The position numbers and the translations under genes were made by a program. Of a stretch of DNA of 64,000 nt, positions 55,661 to 64,000 are shown one piece after another; position 1 is the stretch's first letter; every line of letters begins with the position of its first letter. Origin of the DNA: Paralithodes platypus (Eukaryota; Arthropoda; Malacostraca; Decapoda; Lithodidae); contig CM064485.1 in the NCBI GenBank assembly GCA_032716605.1, positions 35,592,061 to 35,656,060 of the forward strand, given 5' to 3'. Under the pieces are notes generated by a model. The model ran no database searches. It saw only the letters and a program-made list of their open reading frames with translations, and had not been told where the DNA came from.

Positions 55661-56590
55661 TTGGGTAGAAGTTAACGAAGGTAGTGAGACCTTAGTTATT
55701 GGAGTTATGCATAGACCGCCAAATATGAGTAGAAATGACGGAACATCATTATGGGAGGAAATTAAAATAGCATCAAGGTTTAGCAACGTGTGCATTATGG
55801 GGGATTTTAATTTCCCTAATATAGATTGGCAGCAACAAATAGGCGACTCTGATTCAAAGGAGTTTATTGAGGTAGTACAAGATAGTTTTTTATCTCAATT
55901 CATAGATACGCCGACTAGAGGTGATAATATTCTCGATTTAGTTTTCAGTAACAATGAACATATGATAAATAGAGTAGAAATCGGGGACCACCTAGGAAAT
56001 AGTGATCACAATTCTGTGTATTTTAATTTACAATGGAAAGGTAATATCAGAGAGAATACAACATTAATACCTGACTTCAGAAAAGCCAATTATGGTGGGT
56101 TAAGAGAAGCCCTGTTAGCGGACCCTATGGTCAAAAAATTAAGTCGATCCAGGTGTCCAAATGATTGTATCCTTTCTCAGGCACCTGTCATCTTAAGTCA
56201 GGAAGAGACGTCAAACTTGGTAGATACATACGAGAATTTTATCATGTCAGTATTCAATGCGCAAAATAAATATATCCCCAAAAGAAAATTTAGATCAACA
56301 CAGAACCAACCCAAATGGATGAATAATAGACTATTAGATCTTCTAGGAAAAAAGAGAGGAATATATAGAAAAATTTAAAAAGGCGAAATTCACCTACTTG
56401 CTTACTATCAGAATCTATCACGACAGGTAAAAAAGGATATTAGTAAAGAAAAAAGAAATTATGAAATTAAGGTTGCCAATGACTCAACAAATAATCCTAA
56501 AGCTTTTTACCAACTATATAAATCCAAGGTTAGAGATGTAATTGGTCCCCTTAAAACTTCGATAGGAGAAATTACAGAAAATGATTTAGA
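55661..56590 (+). pseudogene. CR1-D endonuclease, C-terminal part and linker
   Basis: Mostly one frame from 55707 to 56378: MHRPPNMSRNDG, CIMGDFNFPNIDWQQQ, NILDLVFSNNEHMINRVEIG, GNSDHNSVYF. Then the linker NKYIPKRKFRSTQNQPKWMN and a TAA at 56376-56378, after which the family sequence continues (AYYQNLSRQVKKDI). One nonsense mutation therefore separates it from the RT part. Confidence 0.87.
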
Positions 56591-56591
56591 A

Positions 56592-58213
56592 ATGTGCAGT
56601 ACATTAAATAGTCAATTTTTTTCCGTTTTCACTAATGAAAATTTGGCACAGTTTCCAGAAGTCCGTAAGGTATACAGCGATAGTATAGAAAATAGGTTAA
56701 GTACGGTTACTATAAGTAGAAATGATGTGCTTAAGGAAATTGACAGACTGAAACCTGATAAATCGTCTGGTCCTGATGAGGTATATGCTAGAGTATTACA
56801 AGAATGCAGAGATGAGTTAAGTTACCCATTAACATTTCTATTTAACAAGTCATTAGAAACAGGTATAGTTCCAGAAGCTTGGAAGCTTGCAAATGTAGTT
56901 CCGATCTTCAAAAAAGGTGACAAATCAATAGCATCCAATTACCGTCCCATTAGTCTCACTTCAATCATAGGAAAGCTACTAGAGTCAATTATTGCTAGGA
57001 AAATGAGAAACCACTTAGAAACATTTAACTTAATCAATTCTTCTCAGCATGGATTCACTCAGGGACGGTCTTGCCTTACTAATTTGCTTAGTTTTTTCTC
57101 AGAGGTATATGATGCAGTAGATAGTGACAAGTCATATGATATTATATATTTAGATTTCAGTAAAGCTTTCGACAGAGTCCCTCATGAGAGATTGATGAGA
57201 AAGGTTGAGGCACATGGAATAGGTGGGGCGTTGTTAGGATGGATTAGGTCATGGCTAATTGGTAGGAAGCAGAGAGTCAGCATAAATGGTACCAAGTCAG
57301 AATGGGGAGCAGTCAAAAGTGGTGTCTCCCAGGGATCGGTATTTGGTCCCCTGTTGTTTCTTATATACATAAATGACCTAGATTTAGGTATAACTAGTAG
57401 GATAAGTAAATTCGCAGACGATACTAAATTAGGGAGATCAATTGATTCAGATAGCGATATAGAGTTCCTCCAAAGGGATCTAGATACCTTACATGAATGG
57501 TCAGTAAAATTGGCAGATGAAGTTTAACATTGACAAATGCAAGGTATTAAAGATAGGGAAGATGCAAACAAATGTTAAATATAAACTAGCTAATTTAGAA
57601 TTAGAAAATTCAGACTGCGAGAAAGATCTAGGTGTGTTTGTTAGCAATGATTTGAAGCCTAGAAAACAGTGTATAGGCGTTCGTAATAAGGCAAACAGGA
57701 TTCTCGGGTTCATCTCTAGGAGTGTGAGTAACAGAACTGCTGATGTTATCTTAAAACTTTACTTGTCATTAGTGAGACCCCATATGGATTATGCTGTCCA
57801 ATTTTGGTGTCCTTATTACAGAATGGACATAGATTCATTGGAGAGAGTACAGCGTAGAATGACAAAAAATATCCATAATATTAGAAATCTTCCGTATGAA
57901 GAAAGGTTGAAGAAATTAGGTTTACATTCATTAGAGAGACGCAGAGTTAGAGGGGATATGATAGAGGTGTTCAAGTGGGATTAACAAAGGGGACATGACA
58001 AATGTACTAAAGCTCAGTGATAGCGAAAGAACTCGTACCAATGGTTTCAAATTAGATAAATTTCGTTTCAGAAAAGATATAGGCAAATTTTGGTTTGGTA
58101 ACAGAGTTGTAGATGGGTGGAATGGACTACCAAGTGCTATAGTGGGATCTAAAACTGTAGGGAGCTTTAAGATAAAATTGGATAAGCATATGGACGAGAA
58201 GGGTTGGGTGTGA
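56592..58213 (+). pseudogene. CR1-D reverse transcriptase and C-terminus
   Basis: Three frames: 56592-57527 ([66 protein letters not shown]), 57517-57984 (GVFVSNDLKPRKQCIGVRNK, SLVRPHMDYAVQFWCPYY) and 57995-58213 (ending DKHMDEKGWV). Two single-base-type frameshifts, at about 57505-57525 and 57980-57995. RT motif Asp residues remain; the PQG box reads SQG. Confidence 0.88.
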
Positions 58214-58453
58214 AGGGGATCAGCCGGGTTGGGCCAATCAGCACTCTGCAGACCCCCATAATCCTGCGTTAATCTCTAACCGTTTTGGTAAGATGATCCT
58301 CAGGGTATTAGAGTGTTGAGCCTATAATTGGGCTTTGTAATTGATTTGGGGTTGTGTGGGACAGGGATCTGCCTTGTTTAGGCCAATCGGCTTTATGCAG
58401 ACTCCCATTTTCTTATGTTCTTATGTTCTTATGTTCTTATGTTCTTATGTTCT

Positions 58454-58581
58454 AACCTTTTATGAAGCTTTGGAAGGATATATGGTAGCTAAAAGGATTA
58501 ATAATGAGATAGTCTGTAACCTTTTATGAAGCTTTGGAAGGATATATGGTAGCTAAAAGGATTAATAATGAGATAGTCTGT
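58454..58581. repeat. Tandem duplication, 64 bp x 2
   Basis: The unit AACCTTTTATGAAGCTTTGG...GAGATAGTCTGT occurs at 58454-58517 and 58518-58581 with no visible differences, directly after the CR1-D octamer tail. Confidence 0.9.
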
Positions 58582-58674
58582 AACCTTTTTATGGGTAGAC
58601 GTCCTTCCTAATCTGAATACAATCGTCTAATAATGGGCAGAATATTAGGAAAAGGACGTCGCCGGCACTGAATT

Positions 58675-58815
58675 TGTTAAGTTAATTTAGATTCGATTAT
58701 GTTAGGTCAGGTCAGATTAGGCAAGTTAGGTTAAGTTAATTTAGATTCGATTATATTAGGTCAGGTCAGGTTAGGCAAGTTAGGTTAAATTAGGTAAAGT
58801 CAGGATAATCTACAG
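58675..58815. repeat. Degenerate GTTAGGT-type repeat
   Basis: Two copies of a ~57-bp unit starting TTAAGTTAATTTAGATTCG and containing several TTAGGT/CAGGTCAG words. It resembles, but is not, an ordered TTAGG array. Confidence 0.75.
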
Positions 58816-59001
58816 CAGGTTAGTTTATATTTGGTTAGGTAAAGGGGGTAACTGTTATTCATTTGTGTATTTGTTTATTTCTGTAATATTATATTAGTCT
58901 ACTCCCTTGGTCTCCATCAAGCTTAAAACTAATATACTGTATATAAACTATCCTCAAGATCCCCTTACCTTTGGATACCTTTGGAAGTGTTCGCCACTCC
59001 T

Positions 59002-60497
59002 CTAGCGGCACCAAGGAGCGCGACGCCCCTCGTTATGGGTGGTGATTTGGTGCAGTAGACTGTTTGAAGCGACAGCTCGCTCCCTTGCGAGGATGGGCTC
59101 GTCTGGCACTTTTTGCAGTTCGACATCTAGGGGTCTCTTGAAGTTGTCTAACGAGATGTCCCTCATGTCTCTTACTCGCCGTGGGAGTTTGTTGAAGAGA
59201 CGTGGGTCTCTGTGTGATAACCAGCCCTCTCGCAGAGAGCCCATAGCACCCCTGTTATTCATCCGGGGGATTTAGCATTCCCAGCCTCTCCTATCACTGA
59301 ATTTCATGACTATCGGAGTATGTAGGTTTGGTACTAAACCCTCTGTGATTTTCCACGTGTATATTATTAGGTAACGTTCTCTTCTACATTCCAGTGAGTA
59401 CAGATTCAGTGCTCTTAAACGCTCCCAATAGTGTAGATGTTTTATCGAACTTATATGCGAAGTGAAATTTCTTTGTACACTCTCTACGTCATTTATTTCA
59501 CCTGCTTTGTATGGGGATGTTAATATGCTACAGTATTCAAGCCGCGGTAGCACTAGAGATTTGAAGAGCGTTATCATAGGCAATTCACCGCGTGTTTTAA
59601 AAGTACGCAAATCCAACCCGTTAGACGTTTCGCAGCCGCCACTTTGACCTGGTTATGTACTTTGAAACCCATATTTTCAGACATTAATACCCCAAGGTCT
59701 TTCACACTGTCTTTCCGTTCTATTATGTGGTTAGATTCTGTTAAGTAATTTGTAATTTCTTTAACACCATTATTATCTCCGTACCGTATTAATTGGAATT
59801 TTTCCTCATTGAATTGCATGTTGTTTTCCCTGGTCCACTGGAACACTACATTCATGTCTTCCTGCAGTCGGCCCGTGTCCTCTTGTGTGTTTACTATCTT
59901 GCTAATTTTGTGTCATCAGCAAAAGACGACACCGTACTGTGTCTGGTGTTGGTATCTATGTCGCAAATTAGTATGAGGAACAGAAGGGGCGCTAACACTG
60001 TTCCTTGGGGCACTGAGCTTTTGACATCCGAAGGCTCAGAAGTGACTTGGTTTACTGCTACCGATTGTTTTCGGTTTACGAGGAAATTGTATATCCACCG
60101 TCCGATTTTCCCAGTTATACCTTTTGCTTTCAGTTTGTGGGCTATTATACCATGGTCACATTTATCAAATGCCTTAGCAAAATCGGTGTAAATGACATCC
60201 ACGTTTTTCTTTTTTCTAGCGCTTTAAGAATTTTGTCATAGTGTTCCAAAAGTTGTGAGAGACATGATCTTCCCGCTCTGAACCCATGTTGACCGGTGTT
60301 GTGTAGTTCATTTGTCTCCATGAATGTTGAAATTTTGCTTCGCAGGACTCGCTCGAAAACTTTAATGATGTGAGAGGTTAGAGCTACCGGGCGGTAGTTT
60401 TTTGGTAGTGCTTTACTCCCTCCTTTATGCAGTGGGGCAATTATTGCGTTTTTCAAGCTATCTGGTATGTCACCAGTGTCTAGACTCCTTCTCCACA
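59002..60497 (-). pseudogene. LINE-4 ORF2, reverse transcriptase part
   Basis: Five overlapping frames. 60498-60145: IAPLHKGGSKALPKNYRPVA, HGFRAGRSCLSQLLEHYDKI. 60202-59894: VIYTDFAKAFDKCDHGII, VPQGTVLAPLLFLILICDID, SFADDTKLAR (Asp pair present). 59855-59574: FQWTRENNMQFNEEKFQLIR, KDLGVLMSENMGFKV. 59616-59272: SLVLPRLEYCSILTSPYKAG. 59262-59002: FNKLPRRVRDMRD and FKRPLDVELQKVPDEP. At least four frameshifts, so no functional enzyme. Confidence 0.85.
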
Positions 60498-62030
60498 TTA
60501 AGCCAGGGGTTTTGAGAGGTTTTCCTTACATTTTTTCATTAGGATCGAATTCCATGAGTCCGGGCCTGGTGCCGAGTGGGATGGCATGTTGGAAATGGCC
60601 TCTTCTATGTCTTTTGGACCGAAATCAATATCCAGCATCTGAGGGGTTTCCGTGGGGGAGGTTTCCATGAAAAATATATTTTGGTCTCTGATGACTTTTG
60701 TTTCATCAGGCTCACTGAATGCCATTTCATACTGCCTGCTTAAGAGTTCGCTCATTTCCTTTTTGTCCCCTGTGAAAGAGCCGTCCCCTTTGCTCAGTGG
60801 GCCGATGTTTGATGTTGTTTTAGCCTTTTGTTTGGCGTATGAAAAGAAGTATTTGGAATTTTCCTTTATACCTGCAATAGCTTTCCTCTCCTCTTCCATA
60901 TGTTGTAGTTCATATGATATTCTTAGCCTTTGTTCAATTTCCACAATTTCTCTATCTATTTCGACCTTTTGCCTATCCTGTAGATTTTGATGTGTGCGTC
61001 TTTGTGTGAGTAATTTTCTTCTTCTGTACAGCCTCCTCCTTTCCCGATCTTGTTTGCTTCTTCGTTTTGTTTGTCTTGCAGGTATATGGTGGCTACAGAT
61101 TTGGGTTATGGTTTCTGTTATTAAGACTAGACATTCTGCTGGTGTCAGGTTATCCATTAAATCTTCCCAGTCTATTTCCTCCATTTCTTGATTTACCTCT
61201 TCCCACCTAATGTTTTTGTTATTGAAGTTAAATTTACTGAAGGGGCCGGTTTTTGTTCTCGATTCTGAGGTTGTCTGTACACTTTCTAAGGTTGTTTTGA
61301 TCTCAATTAATTTATGATCTGAGTATGTTGTGTCCGATATGTTAATGCTGTGTACTAGAGAGTCGTTGTTAGTGAAGACCAGGTCTAAGATATTGTTTTC
61401 CCGTGTGGGTTCAGCAATATGTTGGGTAAGACTAAAAAAATCACAAAGTTCAAAAAGCTCTCTCGTATTAGTATTTGTTTCTCCGGTGTTATTTGCCACT
61501 AACTGGTTTTCTAGTTGTCTCCATTTAATGTTTGGTAGGTTAAAGTCTCCTAGCCATATAATATTTGGTGTTGGGTTCCCCAGGGTTTCCACTTCTGATT
61601 TTATTTTGTTGAGCTGGGTTTTGAATTCTTCTCGGGATGAGTCTGGAGGCCTGTATGTAACAATAACTGCTAAATTTAGGGATTCTATTTTAACTCCAAG
61701 TATTTCCACCACTTCATTACTGTTATTTAGGAATTCAGTACATATCAGTGAGTCATGTATGTACAAGGCTACACCTCCATGTGATCTATGCGTTCTGTCC
61801 GCCCTATGTAGGTTGTAACCAGGAATCCATACCTCACTATCTTCCTGATCTTTAATGTGAGTTTCTGTGAGAGCCGCAAATACAGCGTTTCCTTCTTCTA
61901 GAAGGCCCCTAATAAATGGTACTTTGTTCGTGGTTCTATTTTTTAGGCCTTGGATATTTGCAAACAAGATTGGGGAGGGATTGTTTGGAGTACTATGTGT
62001 ACCTAATAGTCTTCGGGATGTATTGGCCAC
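60498..62030 (-). pseudogene. LINE-4 ORF2, AP endonuclease and linker
   Basis: A 510-codon open frame. Endonuclease: ILFANIQGLKNRTTNKVPFI (Asn), FAALTETHIKDQ (Glu), SHGGVALYIHDSL, VTYRPPDSSREEF, IIWLGDFNLPNIKWRQ, ILDLVFTNNDSL, YSDHKLIEI (His). Then a long basic linker (RRRLYRRRKLLTQRRTHQN) and the start of the RT (ISNMPSHSAPGPDSWNSILM). All endonuclease catalytic motifs are present. The first codon is GTG with no ATG nearby, and the frame overlaps the end of ORF1 by about 28 bp. A frameshift at about 60500 separates the RT. Confidence 0.88.
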
Positions 62031-62674
62031 TCTTGGGAGGCCAGGAGGTGCTCGAGGTGTTCTATGTGCTCTTCCATCTCCCTCAGTCTCTTCATCTTCA
62101 TCTGCCCTTTCCCTCCTTGCCTTTTTCCTCTGTCTCGTCCTCGCATAGCTAGAGAGTTTTTTGGGCTACCGTTCATGTTAGGTCTAGCATATCTCCAAGT
62201 CCCTTTAATATGAAAAGCTGGGCATTTCATATTGTAGCAGGTCTTGCTCTCAAGTGATGTCTTGCAAAGGGATGGGTGGTGGTATTTGCAGGTTTCACCA
62301 AATCTACATTTTCCATGACTGGTTATGTTGTTGCAAATTTTGGGATGAGCAAATCTACATGAATTCCCATTATATTCGCCCTTTTGACCAAATTAGCACC
62401 TTCTTTCCAGATAATATCTGCACACTGGTGTAGACAACCCCAGTAGGTGTGGCTGGGGCTGCAAGGGGTTATGTGGTGAGCTAAGCGTGGTTGTGGGTGA
62501 TAGTGGGCTTGGTGGGTGAGGCCTGCAGGGGGGTGGAGTTACGGGTCGGTTGTAGGTGGGCAGGTGGCAGTGGTGAGGGGGGAGACGATGTGGAAGGGGA
62601 GCCTGATATGGGGGCTTGTTGCATCCTACATTCATCCTGCAATTGTATTTGATCAACAGCAGTAGGGTGGTCAA
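62003..62674 (-). pseudogene. LINE-4 ORF1: proline-rich region, three CCCH zinc fingers, coiled coil
   Basis: One minus-strand frame with a single TAA at 62393-62395. Proline-rich N-terminus (LPPHHCHLPTYNRPVTPPPC); a parallel proline-rich frame at 62810-62481 is probably the shifted upstream part. Then three CCCH fingers at about 62420-62220. Finger 1 is CRYYLERRC...NSCRFAH, with the stop just after its second Cys. Finger 2 is CNNITSHGKCRFGETCKYH (C-x8-C-x5-C-x3-H). Finger 3 is CKTSLESKTCYNMKCPAFH (C-x8-C-x4-C-x3-H). The end is basic then Leu/Glu-rich (MKRLREMEEHIEHLEHLLA). CCCH fingers usually bind RNA, fitting an ORF1 chaperone role by inference. Confidence 0.8.
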
Positions 62675-62811
62675 TGGCCATAGATGGGATTAATGTGGGT
62701 GTTTTCTGGGTCTGGGGAGGTGTGGGGAGATGTGCGGCAGGGTTTGTGTATATGTAGGGTGCGAAAGGTTGTTGTTCGGCAGGTGATGTGTGTTGATGTG
62801 CAGGAGGCAAT

Positions 62812-62986
62812 GTGCCACTCGTTTACCCTCGTTATGTTTAAACTTTAAGTAACTTTAAGTAACACTTTCAATAATTATCTTATGAAACAGAATTCTCACT
62901 GCCCTAACCACTTTTCCCGTTTTTGGTCGACTGTTTAGCGGAATATACGGCACTCTAGGAAAATAACGAACTTTCCAGGCTACCTA
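62812..62986. repeat. 175-bp direct repeat, copy 1
   Basis: GTGCCACTCGTTTACCCTCG ... CTTTCCAGGCTACCTA. Two differences from 63243-63417 by eye. It lies at the 5' end of LINE-4 ORF1 and may belong to its 5' UTR/promoter. Confidence 0.93.
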
Positions 62987-63072
62987 CAGTATATATAGTA
63001 TCTATTATAATTTTCATATTTTACCTATCAACTTGATTCAACACTGCTCAGGTTCGAATTTTCACCACATTT

Positions 63073-63161
63073 GAGAGAGAGAGAGAGAGGGGGGGGGGGG
63101 GGCTTGGAGGACAAGGAGGTGTTTGTTACGCGGTTTGTGGGGAGTGTGTGTGTGGGGGGGT

Positions 63162-63241
<80 letters not shown>
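63073..63241. repeat. GA run and long poly-G tract
   Basis: (GA)n at 63073-63088, 12 G, then a G-run of roughly 95 bases with a few T interruptions at about 63147-63241. Extremely G-rich and prone to quadruplex formation and sequencing error. Confidence 0.9.
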
Positions 63242-63242
<1 letters not shown>

Positions 63243-63417
63243 GTGCCACTCGTTTACACTCGTTATGTTTAAACTTTAAGTAACTTTAAGTAACACTTTC
63301 AATAATTATCTTATGAAACAGAATTCTCACTGCCCTAACCACTTTTCCCGTTTTTGGTCGACTGTTTAACGGAATATACGGCACTCTAGGAAAATAACGA
63401 ACTTTCCAGGCTACCTA
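63243..63417. repeat. 175-bp direct repeat, copy 2
   Basis: Same length as 62812-62986, same orientation, starting right after the poly-G tract. Confidence 0.93.
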
Positions 63418-64000
63418 TACCTGCGATATGGTCGAGAAATAATCTGCACTGATTAATTTGTTTAAATATTGTTTTTCTCTGTTTGCTATTATTTACGATA
63501 TTTGTTTTGTCGGTACCCTTTCCTGTCGAGGTTAAGTTTCGCTTTTGGTAAAATCGTATAGGGGGAGGGGAGGGGACGTGTCCAGGAGAGCGAGGGGATA
63601 TATGTGTTTATGGTCTTTGCGGTCACTGGGGGTATTTTGTTTACAGCATACGTCCTGTTCCCAAGCTAAAAGTCTTTTTTGTTTTAGCTAAAAGTTAAAA
63701 GTTCCCCTGACTTTAATTCTCTGCATTATACTTTCCTAGTTTATTTACGTGATATACGATGTTCACTATCACTTTTAACTTAGGCTTCCTATTTTCCCAT
63801 AGCCCTGTTTGATTTCATAGGACTATTTAGCTAACACTTTGCTTTTGGGACGTAACGGTTTTTTCTTTCCCTTCTTCTTTCCACCCGCCTTATGGGCCTG
63901 CCCTAGGCCTGTCCTAGACCAGCGCCGTGGCACTGCTGTAGGAGTTAACGGATGTTTTCTCCAAAACGCGTATATCTCTCCAGATATTCTATCAATCGGT
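63418..64000. other. Gene-free stretch at window end
   Basis: No coding region recognised. It could be further LINE-4 5' UTR or unrelated flank. Confidence 0.4.

Larger units (their letters stand above)
54831..58453 (+). mobile_element. CR1-like LINE, copy D (5'-truncated)
   Basis: Plus-strand copy that starts within the region between ORF1 and the endonuclease and ends with five TTCTTATG octamers (about 58412-58453), the clearest CR1-type tail in the window. The 3' UTR at 58214-58411 matches inverted 3' UTRs of copies A, B and C. It is interrupted by a 412-bp SINE at 55249-55660. Confidence 0.93.
58985..62811 (-). mobile_element. LINE-4 (CR1/L2-group) with CCCH zinc-finger ORF1
   Basis: Minus-strand LINE with ORF1 (about 62810-62003), ORF2 endonuclease (62030-60498) and RT in broken frames down to 59002. 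The 3' end is probably just below 59000, where TATCCAAAGG repeats occur once or twice (58970-58985 region on the opposite strand). It is distinct from the CR1 copies A-D in protein sequence and ORF1 type. The clade call rests on the RT style (NYRPVALTS, FAKAFDKCDH, SFADDTK) and is provisional. Confidence 0.82.

Noticed and set aside
58675..58815. Interstitial telomere (arthropod TTAGG)
   Set aside because: The TTAGGT words are irregularly spaced inside a ~57-bp unit and mixed with CAGGTCAG; there is no ordered pentamer array.

Overview
The window looks like repeat-dense chromosomal DNA of an animal, most likely an arthropod and plausibly a decapod crustacean. Clues are the extreme density of long dinucleotide arrays, several CR1-like and Jockey/I-like LINEs, BEL/Pao and Ty3/gypsy LTR elements, tRNA-derived SINEs and TTAA-flanked MITEs. 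The organism call is inference. I see no convincing host protein-coding gene and no free-standing tRNA or rRNA gene. Nearly every coding region belongs to a transposable element, so the useful annotation is which element each piece belongs to and what is inserted in what.

Layout. 1-6.3 kb: microsatellites, a minisatellite with embedded GT/GA arrays (1608-2480), and a tRNA-derived SINE (5011-5506, minus). 6.3-11.4 kb: CR1-like LINE copy A (minus, 6506-10930), apparently inserted in an older minus-strand LINE ('LINE-5'; pieces at 6262-6505 and 11106-11392). 12.3-21.9 kb: a three-level nest. A plus-strand LINE ('LINE-2', 12315-13610 and 21447-21875) is split by a related plus-strand LINE ('LINE-3', 13611-14074 and 18600-21446), which is split by a nearly full-length minus-strand CR1 (copy B, 14075-18595). 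22.6-31.0 kb: 227-bp TTAA MITEs, a 330-bp fold-back element with two CRE octamers, another LINE-2 copy carrying two MITEs, inverted LINE-2 fragments, and a 3' LINE-2 fragment carrying a third MITE type.

31.8-54.2 kb is the centrepiece. CR1 copy C (minus) is broken by a SINE (33631-34129) and by a 17-kb BEL/Pao block (36166-53951). The BEL pol gene is itself split by a Ty3/gypsy element (40915-50824), whose 3' LTR carries a 438-bp piggyBac-like MITE. The gypsy element has the order Gag, protease, integrase, reverse transcriptase, RNase H, the order typical of Ty1/copia and of Gmr1-like gypsy elements, and its Gag has a SCAN-like region. The BEL element carries an extra intact ORF encoding an SGNH/GDSL-type hydrolase ahead of gag.

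54.8-58.5 kb: CR1 copy D (plus, 5'-truncated) carrying a second SINE type with a 13-bp target-site duplication and a LINE-5-like 3' tail. 59-62.8 kb: another CR1/L2-group LINE ('LINE-4', minus) whose ORF1 has three CCCH zinc fingers. Its 5' flank is a 175-bp direct repeat separated by a long poly-G tract. Two unrelated retroelement groups here (CR1 ORF1 and BEL) carry SGNH hydrolase domains. Most ORFs are frameshifted; the best preserved are CR1-B ORF2, the BEL hydrolase ORF, BEL RNase H-integrase and gypsy Gag-protease. All similarity statements come from reading the sequence by eye, not from searches.
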